Source of the DNA: Ananas comosus
Lineage: Eukaryota > Streptophyta > Magnoliopsida > Poales > Bromeliaceae
DNA length: 64,000 nt
Reading direction: 5' to 3'
Assembly: GCF_001540865.1 (NCBI RefSeq)
Contig: NC_033621.1
Location: 1,831,439-1,895,438 of the forward strand
In this document: positions 1 to 10,779 of the stretch, piece by piece
How positions within the stretch are numbered: position 1 is the first letter of the stretch
How the letters are laid out: every line of letters begins with the position of its first letter
The notes under the pieces: generated by a model
The model's input: the letters and a program-made list of their open reading frames with translations, nothing else
Told to the model about the DNA's origin: nothing
Databases searched by the model: none
Translations under genes and position numbers: made by a program

Positions 1-1188
1 TAAGAAACATAAACATCCTACACAAAAGAAATGATCTAATAATAGCATTTACCCTTCTAATCTCCGCAGCTGAAACACAAATCATATGGGCAGGAAGCTC
101 CTCCATATCCAAATCCTACGACGGGTCAAGTTTAGCATTTATTAACTATACAAAAACATTATTCATAAAACAATAGGAAAGTTTAGTACCAGTTCTCCAA
201 TCAAGACAACATTCTCCCCACGAATCACGTAAAGACCTAATGGAATATCGGAATACAAATCTCCTACGATTACTCGTTCACAAGCACCCTCAAGAACAGC
301 ATTTGCTGCAAAAGATGGAAAAGAACCACCATTAACATAAGCATCTCAGCATTTGAAGGCTAAATGTGACTCCTACGGATTGGCGCGATGAATACCAAAT
401 TGGTCAAAAGAGCGAAGAATGCCCAAAAGTTTACGTCCATCCCGCAATAATACGAGCAGCTTTTCTGTAAAAATAAAGAACATGAAAGCGATACTTTTGA
501 CATCATATTCAAATGCTGAAAGCATGCCTCAATAGAGCTGATAATTCTAACATTAGGAAACAAAATAAAAAGAAAATCATATACATATAGGAACGGCGTT
601 CTCATCATTGGCTCAATCTCAGTGGACATGAATAACCAACACTACAGGATATGCCTTTTTCATACAATTCCTTGGACTGAGGAACACCAAAGAATCCATA
701 AAATCGACAAATAAAGAAATTGTTATCATCCTAAAGTAGCACAAGACTTCACAAATTCAATAACCAGGTTCGAGTAATAACATCACTCACATGCAATAAA
801 CCAATTAAAACGTGAGAATAACGCCTATAATTGAGAAATTTTGCGCAAAATTTCTGTATCCGATATGGTATAAGAAGTACCAACAAGCAGTAAATTAACT
901 GATCTGTCCACTCTGACCTAAAAAACGCACTGCTCCTTCACCTCCTTGCAAGCAAGATCAGATTTTTACACATAGAAATGCACGAAGGACATGATTCACG
1001 AAAATCTAGAACAATAATCACCAAAAGGAGCACAAGATGCAATTTTTGATACTTATCTCACTGAAACAATGGCTCACAAATCCCAAAACAGGAAATTTAT
1101 TGCATCAAGCGAATTAAAGAGACTTACTATCGAGGTAGCTAGCGAGCGAGGTCGAGAGGAACACGTCATCCGATCCGGCCCACGACAT
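1..1188 (-). CDS. LSM1: U6 snRNA-associated Sm-like protein LSM1 (3' end outside window)
   Basis: LSM1 is the defining subunit of the cytoplasmic LSM1-7 ring, which binds oligoadenylated mRNA 3' ends and promotes decapping in P-bodies. Four exons can be read on the minus strand with GT-AG borders and matching phase: 1188-1128, 464-396, 305-190 and 115-53, giving 103 codons. The protein starts MSWAGSDDVFLSTSLASYLD, continues with KLLVLLRDGRKLLGILRSFD (Sm1) and NAVLEGACERVIVGDLY, then GLYVIRGENVVLIGEL (Sm2), and ends in the window at EELPAHMICVSAAEIRR followed by a GTAAAT donor. These are the family's most conserved segments. Plant LSM1 is about 128 residues, so roughly 25 residues lie left of position 1. 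Intron 1 (465-1127) is the longest. Identity is seen directly; function follows from the family. Confidence 0.95.
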
Positions 1189-1770
1189 CGATCCCTAAAT
1201 CCCTAGACCCCTCAAAGATCACCGAAAAGCTCGGCCAAATCGCCACAAATTGCATTGGGGACTCGAATCCTCCGACAAATCCCCCCACCCCGTGCACCAA
1301 ATCGAAGCCCCTTTCGCCTCAAAAAAGAAGCTCACCTTCGAAACCCTAGCTTCGCGTAGACGCACAAATCGCGGAAACCGTAACCAAATTCGACGAGGAG
1401 GAAAAGAAACCCTAATCGCCGAGGGTTTCTACTCCGCTCCCCCCCACCCCCCCACCCCCTCGCGATCGAAACGTAGCAACAGGGGCTCACCCTCTCGCTT
1501 TGACTTAGACATGTTCATAAAAATAAATAAATAGATAAATAGATTTGATATATTCGATAAACTCTTGCCACCACCTCATCCGTAGACCGGTATCTCCACC
1601 CAGGGAAACAGTCGTGCGGTTTACGATGACGTGGTGCACCTGGTCTAAAATATATTTGCCTCAGGGAGGCTAATTTGGGCCAAATAAATAGACTCGGACC
1701 ACTACTCAGTAGGCCGGCCCAACTGTTTTCATATGGGCTTTTGTGGGCCCCCCACACAATCAACCACTTC
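1189..1770 (-). promoter_or_regulatory. LSM1 5' leader and promoter region
   Basis: GC-rich sequence upstream of the LSM1 start. On the minus strand it carries AAACCCTAG/GAGGGTTTC telo-box-like motifs near 1350 and 1420, common in leaders of plant translation and RNA-processing genes. Further upstream (about 1670-1760) are several GGGCC/GGCCC boxes of the Site II type. A possible donor (AAG|GTGAGC near 1338) could make a leader intron. The transcription start is not determined. Confidence 0.5.
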
Positions 1771-1836
1771 CCATCCATGTGTGAAATGGAATTACACAAA
1801 TTAATCTCATTTGGGATTTCACAGTATAATAATTAN

Positions 1837-1886
<50 letters not shown>
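1837..1886. repeat. (TA)n microsatellite
   Basis: About 50 bp of uninterrupted TA dinucleotides, with one ambiguous base just before it at 1836, probably reflecting assembly difficulty. Confidence 0.95.
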
Positions 1887-1889
<3 letters not shown>

Positions 1890-1892
<3 letters not shown>

Positions 1893-2919
1893 AATTGTGA
1901 ATATTCATTGTGTGACTAATCATTGTGTATATGGATTTATCCGATTTTGATCTAATTCGGACTCGAACCTACTCGAACATAGACCTAGTTGATGCATTTG
2001 TTTGCTTTCGTTTCTAGCTACATCTTGGTTTACTATTGGTTTATCTTTTGCAATGTGCGCAATGTGCACACAAGGGTTTACAAGAACTACTCTAAATAGA
2101 ACACGGCATCACCAAGTAAAATTTAAAAATAAAAATAAAAATCGCATTGGCATTTTGCCAAAGTTGTATGAGTTTTTCTTAAGAGTACACTCCAATCCCC
2201 GCACTCTCGCCCCCGCGCGCGCACGCACACACAAAATTTTGTTGGGGGGCATCTTCTAAACCAAGTTTCAATGCTCAATACCAAAATTAGCAAGTTGGCT
2301 TACCTGTTTAGGTATGTGGCATGTACTTAAAAGCGCGGATTAAGTCGAATTGTTACTTCTTTTGAGAGACTATCACCACAAGCAAGGCCCCCTTGCTTGA
2401 GATGCCCAAAGTGCTTATATATTTAAAAAAGGCGAATAATGCATTGTATAGTGCCTAAACATTAAGTGCTTTGGCGACATGCGAGAGCCAAACAAGTTTT
2501 ATTGTCACTCTATATGACATGGAAAGTTATCAATAGTTGTAGAATGATACATTGCATTTGATCAAAAAAGGTGTTAACTCATATAAATTAAAACTATAAT
2601 TGGCGATCGATTGCACACGTTGGAGCACAAGATATATTTGTAAGCTCGACTTCGTGCAGCAAGTACGTGCGGCTTGGATTCGTTGTCGATCGGATCGATT
2701 GCTTTGTTCAATCATCAATGAAGCTTTACCCTTCGTGCGCGATTGCTCTAGGGTGTACGATGACCGGAAAAAACACAAACTTTGCCAGTTCGACGTGCCT
2801 GCAAAATATTCCACACTATTTTCAGCGTCTATAAGTTTTGATTATCGAAAGAGTAAACCAACCTAGAAAGAAGGTAAGATTGGAGTCTCACCATTTGATA
2901 TCTCAATGCAATGTATAGT
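1890..2919. other. Intergenic stretch without a recognisable gene
   Basis: Mixed-composition DNA between the LSM1 promoter and the end of the DRO1-like gene. Short open frames on both strands (2530-2866) overlap each other and show no family motif. A short CA/GC-rich patch lies near 2215-2235. Nothing else stands out. Confidence 0.5.
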
Positions 2920-4603
2920 TTACATCTCCAAAACAATATCTGAACACAAAGGCACAGAAAAAAAACCTTCAATGAGTTAACTTAAACATGCTTTAAGTTG
3001 TAAATTTGGGTTCTCTTTATGTGTGTAGAAGAAGGTTCATGAACTTACAATCTGCATCAGTCTTGACCCATTTACACCCGCCCTCGCCTCTCTCCTCTTC
3101 CTCCCTGTCGCATTTTCGTGTTCGTTCCGTAGGTTTATTCTCCAAGCACCTCTTCGTCGTTGTCGAAGGAGACGCGCTTTGAGAAAACATTTTCTTGTGA
3201 ATTATTGTCCTTAGAATCTATGTCAAATAAATACACAAAGGAAAAAAAAAAAAGAAAAGAAAAGAAAAGGAAAACGACTTAGAAATAGCATTTTGATAAA
3301 GAGAAAACACTTGCACACATATTTGCGAGAAATGAAGATATTATACCTTTTCTGTCTTGGATTCCATCAAGGGATCCTTGAAGCTCGGAGCGGGCGCGAA
3401 GCCACCTCTACAAACAAACATCTTCTTAAGAAGAAATGTGAGAGATCTTTGCTTAATCGCGTCGCGCTTACTCGCGAGAAGATCCCTCGCCTTGCACAAG
3501 ATGATCTTCGTATTCGGCGAGAGATCGCCATTTATCTCGTTGTAATCCGAATTGTCGGTGTTTTTATTTCCGACGGTCCTATTGACCTCTAAGCTAGATG
3601 GACAGTTTAGAAACCTATCCAATGGAAGGTTGGCCCTCTCATCTTCTCCGCTCGAGGATCTACGAAAGCTCGATTTCGACCTGCGACGCAAGAGTTTTGC
3701 TAGTTCTTCTTGCAATTTTTTTGCTTCTTCTAGAGTGAAATCCAGTACATCTTGAGATGCTCGCCGATCTTCTAATGATTCATCATGTGGCGCGTCATTC
3801 AAGTCCTTGTTTCCAAAGGTCCCAATGGATAGCAAAGATCGAGGCCAATTGTCGATCTCTTCGTTGCGAACATCTTTGATGGGATTATCTAAAAAAGAAC
3901 AAAATGAAATCCGCAAAAAAAACCAAATCTAAAAAATGAAAAAATAAAACAGAGTGAGAATGATAATTAGATACAAAATGTGCATTTTGAAACCTACTAG
4001 GCCCTAGCTTGTGTGTGATCACTACATTAAAGATAAGGAGTATATATATATAGATATATAAAATAAGAATTAAAGCTAGGCCTTGAAGAGAGATCTCAAC
4101 ATTTTTTAGTCCAAAAAAAAAGAGGCAAAGTAAGTCAAGTAACATGATGTACTTTTCACCACTAATGTTAACTAACAACTTAAGAGGTTGCTATGAATTG
4201 TAGATGTAACTAAATCATTTCAAACATGAAGGAAAAGAGCAAATCTATAGAAAAAAAATACCATTCTCTCTTTTAATCAAAAGAGAAACAAATATAGGCA
4301 CAAAAAAAAAAAAGAAACTAATTTTTGAGAGAACATATAAGGGGTGCAAAACCATTGCTAACATTTGTATCAATGCATTGAGTATAAGTGACAATCACTT
4401 ACGGCTAGCGGAACTCGAAAATTCATTTGATCTTTTCTTTTCTTCTCTTCCATTGAACTTGTTCTGCACCCAATTTAAGATCTACACCCAAAAAGAGTTG
4501 AGATTGCAATTAATAGGTTGGGTTTTACTTATATGAGAATGAAGATGCTCTCAATTCTCATACATTGAATGTTTTATTCTAAGTAAATAATCCTTACCCT
4601 CAT
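2920..4603 (-). CDS. DRO1: LAZY/DRO1 (NGR) family protein, root/shoot gravitropism regulator
   Basis: Five exons on the minus strand join in frame to 271 residues: 4603-4598, 4481-4403, 3888-3347, 3217-3049 and 2939-2920. The first coding exon is only ATGAGG, followed at once by a GTAAGG donor; exon 2 opens with ILNWVQNKFNG, so the protein starts MRILNWVQNKFNG, the IGT-family N-terminal signature. Later come WPRSLLSIGTFGNK (the IGT-type motif), DFTLEEAKKLQEELAKLL, LPLDRFLNCPSSLEV, SLTFLLKKMFVCRGGFAPAP and ILRTIIHKK, and the conserved tail KWVKTDADYIVLEM, split by the last intron. Family knowledge: these proteins act in statocyte gravity signalling, recruit RLD proteins through the C-terminal motif and redirect auxin flow, setting root or branch angle. 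Rice DRO1 ends in the same YIVLEM. Length is normal (DRO1 about 250). Orthology within the LAZY2/3/4 group is not resolved. Confidence 0.93.
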
Positions 4604-4920
4604 TTTCTGCAACTAGTCTAAAGAGAGAGAGAGAGAGATTGGGATCAAATGAACACAAATTAAAGAACACAAGGAAGAGAATGGACACAAGCAAATATTT
4701 ATAGCCAATGAAGCTTCTCAAAGATCCACACTTTCTCTATCAATCTCACTCTCTCACATCATTTTTGTGTAGCAAGTTAAGCTTCCTGGGGAGTATCTAA
4801 GCAATGTGTCACCAAACAACTCCACAATTTTGGAGCTCACAAAGGAAGGGAGAGACAGTGATGTGAGTGAAAGAGAGAGAGAGAGAGAGAGAGAGAGGGA
4901 ACACAAAGGAGCTACTAGAG
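4604..4920 (-). promoter_or_regulatory. Upstream region of the DRO1-like gene with GA tracts
   Basis: Sequence directly upstream (minus sense) of the start codon. It contains two GA/CT tracts (4624-4640 and 4871-4898), as often seen in plant core promoters and leaders. No TATA box was assigned with confidence. Confidence 0.35.
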
Positions 4921-5089
4921 AGTCCTTTGGCCAGTAGGGTTTAAATAGAATGATGATACAGAGGTGGTGCTGCAGAAACCCATGGCCAATCTAAAGCCAA
5001 TTTTGGCTCAATTTCCCAAGCAGTGACTTTTGCCTCAGAACACCTTTCTTTTTAGTGAACATTCCTTGATCTCATCCTAGCAATCAAGC

Positions 5090-5300
5090 TGATATTTAAG
5101 CTATTAGGCATATCTAGCAATGCTATTGGTAGGAAACAAGCAAATATTTAAGTTATTAGACTTACCAAGTAATGTATTTGTAGGGAAAAAAAAGCAGATA
5201 TTTAAGCTTATTAGGCTTATCTAGTAATGCTATTTGCAGGGAAAAAGCAGATATTCAAGCTATTAGGCTTATCTAGTAATACTATTTGTAGAAAAAAAAA
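5090..5300. repeat. Minisatellite-like tandem repeat, about 53 bp x 4
   Basis: Four imperfect head-to-tail copies of a unit built around AGATATTTAAGCTATTAGGC, TTATCTAGTAATGCTATT and a GCAGGGAAAAA spacer. Copies diverge by substitutions and small indels. It lies just outside the left target duplication of the MULE-like element. Confidence 0.75.
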
Positions 5301-5374
5301 TTTTGACTGGACAGCTCCTTAACGATATTTTGTTAGGGAGCCCTAAGCAATCATTATGTATCATTTTTATTTTT

Positions 5375-6339
5375 GGATTAATTGCATACACGTCCCTACA
5401 AATATAGTAAATTACAAATATATTCCTGTAAAAGTCAACTTTCATATGTTCCTACAAAAATCCTAATGTATTCAAATATATTCCTCTGATTATTATCCGT
5501 TAGAGAACTGTTAATTTTTTAACAGTATGCTCGTGAAATGATATTTTTGCCCTCACAAATGTGTCCCTCCAAAAGCAGATTTGCAGAAATGTCCTCCTCT
5601 TTCTCTTTCTCTTCGGGCCGCGGGAGCGGACAGCGGCACGACGGCGGCGGCGGCGACGGCGGATCATCGACGACGACGACAAAGAAGAAGAAGGAAAAGA
5701 AGAGGAGGATATGAAGAAGAAGAAGAAGGAGGCGGCGGAGGTCGTTGTCGGCCGGCGGCACCTGAGGGGATGGCCCGTGGGAGCACCGCCCGATCTCCCA
5801 GGAGGAGGAGGTCGGCGACGGCGGCGAGCTACTTGAGGGCGTCGGAGGCGGCGGCGAGGTCGCTCTGTGTACGGAGCTTCCCCGCGGGGGGGTCGGGGAA
5901 GGGGCACTGCTCGATGGCCAGGGTTAGCGCTAGGGTTTCCCGAAAAGACCGGAGGAGCTCGGAGGCGAGGGGGTTCGCGGCGAGGTTGGAGAGGTCGCCA
6001 ACGGCGGAGGAGAGGGGGGAGGCGGCTGTGGCGACGGCGCACCACCGGCCGCGGAAGCATCACACGGCGGCTGCGGCTGCAGTGGAAGAGTAGGCGACAA
6101 AGAAAAGGGAAGAGAAAGAGGGAGAGGAAGAAAAATGGAGTAAAATTATCAATTCACTTATTAATTAACCATGGTTAAGTATTTTAACCGTGGTTAACGA
6201 AATTTTTCTAACCGAACCTAACAGCAGAGACATATCTGAATACATTAGTACTTTTGCATGGATAACTTATGAAAGTTGAGTTTTGCAGGGATATATCTGT
6301 AATTCACTATGTTTGCAGAGACGTGTATATAATTAATCC
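5375..6339. mobile_element. Pack-MULE-like element with long terminal inverted repeats
   Basis: The left end starts GGATTAATTGCATACACGTC, and the reverse complement of the right end starts GGATTAATTATATACACGTC. The similarity continues inward for about 130 bp on each side. Flanks are TTTATTTTT (5366-5374) and TTTATTCTT (6340-6348), an 8/9 match to the 9-bp target duplication typical of Mutator-like elements. The AT-rich arms enclose a strikingly GC-rich core (about 5600-6110) holding a gene fragment. No transposase is present, so it is non-autonomous. Related MITE-sized copies occur at 10780-11128 and 28403-28793. Confidence 0.8.
5795..6060 (-). pseudogene. Captured fragment resembling the N-terminus of a plant ARM-repeat protein
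   Basis: Read on the minus strand, one frame gives FRGRW, then AVGDLSNLAANPLASELLRS, FRETLALTLAIEQC and GKLRTQSDLAAASDALK, then an in-frame TAG (5831-5829) followed by LAAVADLLLLGDR. The order of segments (FxxRW, LPSxLxDLS..., ELLRSxxxTL, GKLRMQSDLD) recalls the N-terminal helical region of plant ARM-repeat proteins of the At5g50900 type; this is from memory of the family, not a search. GC content is far above the flanking arms, consistent with capture of host exon DNA by the MULE. The stop and lack of flanking exons indicate a dead fragment. Confidence 0.5.
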
Positions 6340-6569
6340 TTTATTCTTTATCTAAGAGTTATAATTTTTTTCTCTAGTATTTAATTTTTTTTAAAAAAAT
6401 AGTATTACAAAATATTCAAATAAATTATTGGATAAAGGCAAAATTTGTACGTAGCAGCGAATTGGGGGCTTCCCAAGGGCTTCCCAACGAGGCGTCGTTG
6501 AGAAGATCCCTATTGTAATTATATCTCTGTTTGTATACATATAGAGTAAGTATAAATTTTACACATTGT

Positions 6570-8297
6570 TGCGGAACTGATTGGCTGGGGTTGTAAGAAG
6601 GTTACTGAGGGGGTCGGCATAAAAGTAGATTTCGAAAAGGCGTACGATAGGATTTATTGGCCTTTTCTTTTCAGTATCCTCCAGTGGTGGGGTTTCAATG
6701 CGAGATGGTGACGTGTGGCTGGATTGAACAGTGTGTATGCAATGCTAAGGTTGCTACTTTGGTCAACGGAGAGACGACTAACTGGATCAAAACCAAGAGA
6801 GGTGTACGACAATGGGATCCACTCTCACCTTTCCTCTTTTTGTTGGTGGCAGAGTGCCTTGCCAGGCTGACCAGTGAGGCCACGTCAAACAACCTCTTCA
6901 AGGGTATTGGCCCCTCTGCTGAGAGTACTACTGTACTTACGCAGTTCGCGGATGATACTTTCTTTTTCATCGGGGCCAGAAAACGATATATGAGAAATCT
7001 AAGACTGATGTGGTATCTATTTGAGTGGGCTTCTGGATTGAAAATCAACCAAGAAAAGTCCGAGTTCTATTACCTGGGACAGTCTGAGGGCAAAGCTGCA
7101 AGACTTGCGCAATTGCTCGACTGCAAAGTGGGCTCATTCCCCACCACCTACTTAGGGTTTCCCCTTTCACCGAAACCTCCAACAAAGGAGGTATGGAGAA
7201 GGGTTATTCAGAAACTGCAGCATAGAATCGATGGATGGCAGGCCAAACTACTCTCAAGAGGAGGTAGACTGATACTGGTCAATGCGGTGCTCACTAACAT
7301 ACCGATATACTTTCTATCGGTGTTTAAGGCACCCAATTGGGTGATCAAGCGAATCGAAGCTTTACGCCGAGATTTCTTTTGAAGTGGCCAGAGTAATTCC
7401 CGGGGCAATGGGTGCCTAGTTGCATGGAAGAACGTTTGTTTGAGCAAGTCGGCAGGTGGATTAGGCATTCTAGATGTAGATGTCATGAATAGGGCGCTCC
7501 TAATCAAATGGTGGTGGAGATTCCACACAGCACCTTAGTTGCAGTGGACCAAGATTATCCGAGCTTTATATTACAGTAGAAGAAGGCCCCTGCGGGAGGG
7601 TACAGGCTTCAGACCTCTCTCACATTGGTGGAAAGGGGTGTTAACCACTAACGATATTTTTAAATGGGGGACCAACTTTATACTCGGCAGTGGGAGATCC
7701 GTTGACTTTTGGCTGGATAGATGGTGTGGGAATACCACACTTCAAGCGGCTTTTCCGGACGTATATGGGCGACTGGACAGTAATCTTACCTTGGTTAGGG
7801 ATTGCTTTGGAAGTAATGGATGGAATTGGAGTAGGATCTTGGACGACGAGTCTTCTATTCCGCCGGGCCTAAGACTCACCATTTCGGAACTCAAAGACAG
7901 AGTTAGCAGATTTCATATAGGGCATAGGGAGAACAGGATTGGATGGAGATGGGGCAGTAACGGTATATTCTCAGTTAAATCGGCTTATCGAATGATGAAC
8001 GACGGGGGCACGAGGGACGGACAAGCCAATTTGATCTGGAGGCTTCGTATACTACTCAAGATCGAAGTGTTCTGCTGGCTAGTTCTAAAGAAAAGGACAC
8101 TTACTCTGGATAACCTTAGTAAGAAAGGATGGTTTGGAGACAAGGCTTGTGTGTTGTGCAGGGTTAATGACGAATCTGTGGACCACCTGTTCACCCAATG
8201 CATTTTTACCAAGTATAACATGGTTACGGGACTCGAGGATGTTCGGGAGGGGGAGTTGGGTGAAGACGTACTCGACGTCTGGGATAGGTGGAAGTAG
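6570..8297 (+). pseudogene. LINE ORF2 remnant (reverse transcriptase plus zf-RVT), broken
   Basis: Recognisable segments in order: KVDFEKAYDRIYW (RT block A), TKRGVRQWDPLSPFLF (RT block B region), QFADDTFFF (catalytic FADD), GLKINQEKSE, TYLGFPLSPKPP, LSRGGRLILVNAVLTNIPIY, then GSGRSVDFWLDRW, FSVKSAYRMM and CVLCRVNDESVDHLFTQC (zf-RVT). Breaks: a frameshift near 6708, where RW runs into TGA in one frame and VTCGWIEQ continues in another; a TGA at 7381-7383 where the family has Trp; and a TAG near 7538. The frame ends just before the hAT-like insertion. An inactive copy. Confidence 0.9.
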
Positions 8298-8581
8298 AGA
8301 TGTCAACGGGTTGGATTCGGGGCGGATTTTTAAAAACTCGCACCCGAACCCGACTCCAAACCCGAGACCCGAACTCGAACCCGAACCCGACGGATTTTAA
8401 AAATCCATATCCAAACCCGAACCCGACCAAAAATCCGAAACCCGAACCCGATCCCGAACCCGAACCCGAACCCGACCCCAAAAATTTGTACCCGAAACAA
8501 TTATTTCTTTTTTTAATATTTCAAAATATATTATATTAAATCTAAATTTTTAAAATACAAATTTAAATATAACATCAAATT

Positions 8582-8651
<70 letters not shown>

Positions 8652-8867
8652 GATACTGATATATTTATAATACAAAATAAGATCGGGTTCCGGTCAGTGT
8701 TCGGGTTCGGATCGGGTCAATCAAAATCAGTATCCGGAATTCCATATCCGTCGGGTTTCTATTTTTGTATCCATATCCGAATCATATCCATATCCATCGG
8801 TATATCCATTATTATTCGGCGTTTGGGTTGGATAAATTCGGTTATCTAATACCCATTGACATCCCTA
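8295..8867. mobile_element. hAT-like non-autonomous element with CCCGAA hexamer tract
   Basis: The left end is TAGAGATGTCAACGGGT and the reverse complement of the right end is TAGGGATGTCAATGGGT. It is flanked by a perfect 8-bp target duplication, GGTGGAAG (8287-8294 and 8868-8875), as made by hAT transposases. Inside, a degenerate tract of CCCGAACCCGAC units (8340-8485) is partly mirrored by GTTCGGGTTCGGATCGGG (about 8699-8716), with a (TA)n core at 8582-8645. No coding capacity. It sits inside the LINE and is therefore younger. Confidence 0.88.
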
Positions 8868-9288
8868 GGTGGAAGGAGGTACGCGTGCGTACAGCACGAG
8901 GCACGCCGACTCTGTCATAACTGGCTGCATTGGGTCGAACCATAGGAGCGCTTAGGAACAACCTTATCTTTCGTGGAATACAGATTAATCTTGTGCTTAG
9001 CAGGGAGAAGGGCTTAATAGTCTGATTTGATTTCTTGGAAGACATCACTTTGTCATGGGTTTTTTTTTTTTTTTTTCCTGGTTTGGATCTTTTACAGGAG
9101 GCCTGGGTGCCTCACCTCTGTTGTAGCTAAATTTATTATTCAATGAATGAAGCCAGGTAGGTGCTAGCTATTCTCAAAAATTAAATAAATAAATTAAATA
9201 AATAATAAATAAATTACCACAGTCACTTTTAAAGTCATATAATCTCTCGCTAATTTTATCCATTCTTTTTCTTTGCGTTTTAAAAGTT

Positions 9289-9289
<1 letters not shown>

Positions 9290-9320
<31 letters not shown>

Positions 9321-9352
9321 GTATTTAATATATATTATATATATATATATAG
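9290..9352. repeat. (TA)n-rich microsatellite
   Basis: Imperfect TA dinucleotide tract directly left of a MITE copy. Confidence 0.85.
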
Positions 9353-9622
9353 AACTAGGCAGGAATACTATTAATAGCACTAATGACTTGGTGCTATTAA
9401 GTTTTCTGTCATTAGATTAAAAAATGTATGGTCAGGATGATGTCGGCCCTCTAAGGTTGAGTGGGTAGTTAGTTGATCGAATAGTATAATCAAACGGATG
9501 AAAATGATAAAAGAGATAAATCTAACGGCAGAAAATTTGATAGCACAATAAAAGAGGTAAATCTAACGGCAGAAAACTTGATAGCACTAAATGCTTTGTG
9601 CTATAGATAATATTCTAGCCGG
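9352..9622. mobile_element. MITE, family with GGCTAGAATA / AGCACTAA ends (copy A)
   Basis: The left end CTAGGCAGGAATACTATTAA and the inverted right end CCGGCTAGAATATTATCTAT share the AATAC/TATT...TAGCAC pattern, followed on both sides by TAGCAC and a TTAAGTTTTCTG-like arm. The centre carries GGTTGAGTGGGTAGTTAGTT, also found in other copies of this family at the right side of the window. An internal repeat, AGATAAATCTAACGGCAGAA, occurs twice. Confidence 0.7.
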
Positions 9623-9624
9623 AC

Positions 9625-9626
9625 TC

Positions 9627-9687
<61 letters not shown>
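9625..9687. repeat. Compound (TA)n(GA)n microsatellite
   Basis: TA dinucleotides passing into a GA tract of about 40 bp. Confidence 0.95.
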
Positions 9688-9690
<3 letters not shown>

Positions 9691-9794
9691 ATACATATAT
9701 GGGTGTATATGAAGTACTTTTTTTTAAAAAAAAATCCCTTTAAATGCATTTAATTTTTCTAATTAAATATTGAAGATTGCAATTTGTTTATATG

Positions 9795-9972
9795 TTTGCA
9801 ATTGTAGACTTTGTTCGATATACACTACTCTATCTGTTTCGTTTATTTCATTGAGAAATAAACTTAGCTGAAAATGTGAATTAACTCGAATTCGAACTTG
9901 GGACCTCGGATACCAACGATTAAATCTTTTGCCACTTACTCTAGGTACTGTCGGTAATCTAATACTAATGTT
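9795..9972 (-). mobile_element. Possible tRNA-derived SINE fragment
   Basis: On the minus strand, AGAGTAAGTGGCAAAAGATT precedes GAGGTCCCAAGTTCGAATTC by a tRNA-like interval. These resemble Pol III A and B boxes (the B box core GTTCGAAT is good). A tail with TTTATTTCTCAATGAAATAA follows. No target duplication was found. Confidence 0.4.
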
Positions 9973-10779
9973 GAAATGATGAAAAGTTTGTAATTTGATA
10001 TGAGATGGAATGATATGAGATGGACAGAATAGTTGTTGGGTGGAGGCAATAATTCTCCCCATAAATCCCCAGTTTAATAATTATTTTAAAAATTAAAAGG
10101 ATTATTTTGAGAATTAACTTAATTTTTTAACATTTATAAATTTTCAATTCTTAAATTTTATCTAATGATTGGGTGCCACAGGATTAAATTAAAATCGCAT
10201 CAACAGGGATAGAAATTTGAATTAAAAATTCAAATAAATAAATGTTAACTTGAATTGATCATTCAAGTACAATTCAGCATTAAATTTAACTTGGTAATAT
10301 TAGAAATCTTTAAATTAGCTAATGACTTTTTTACTAAATGTTATAATTTTAATTAAGACCATCTTTTATACGGAAAAGTTTAAAACGTCGCATCAAAAAT
10401 ATGGAGAGATTCAGATTCGGGGCGTTTTGTCGTTTTATTTAAGCTGACCCAATATGAATAACTTAAATGCATTTTAGGTAAGCTTATTTAAGCTGATCTA
10501 ATATAAATAAATTAATTGTATTTGGCTCCTGATAAGTAGTCATATTATTATTAATTAATTTTAATTGATTTTAATTGTACACATTAAATTGCGCAGCGGG
10601 AACACGGAGCAATGTGATTTAGCGGTTTCCGAGCACGTGCGAATCCGGAGCAATGTCATATTATTAATTAATTGTACACTTTAACTAGAGACCTCGCTCG
10701 CACGTGGGAACGCGGCAACCGCACGTGGGCACGCGATGATTGCTCCCTCCCACAAGTCACGCTCACAACAAGACGATCG
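9973..10779. other. AT-rich intergenic DNA
   Basis: Low-complexity AT-rich sequence with a short GC patch containing GCACGTGCG and GCACGTGGG (G-box cores) around 10633-10730. No coding evidence. Confidence 0.45.

Larger units (their letters stand above)
6565..9217 (+). mobile_element. 5'-truncated L1-type LINE retrotransposon, interrupted by a hAT-like element
   Basis: Begins inside the reverse transcriptase domain and runs through the zinc-finger reverse transcriptase (zf-RVT) domain to a 3' end. The 3' end contains RNNLIF-like coding remnants around 8960, a poly-T run at 9060-9076 and an A-rich (AAAT)n tail at about 9178-9217. A 573-bp hAT-like element splits it at 8295-8867. 5' truncation and an A-rich tail are hallmarks of target-primed reverse transcription. 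Confidence 0.85.

Noticed and set aside
5500..6178. Several overlapping Arg/Pro/Ser-rich frames on both strands over 5500-6178
   Set aside because: They are frame shadows of one GC-rich captured fragment; only the frame with GKLRTQSDL-like segments resembles a protein family.
8340..8485. CCCGAA hexamers considered as an interstitial telomere
   Set aside because: The unit is not the plant TTTAGGG repeat, and it lies wholly inside an element with its own ends and target duplication.
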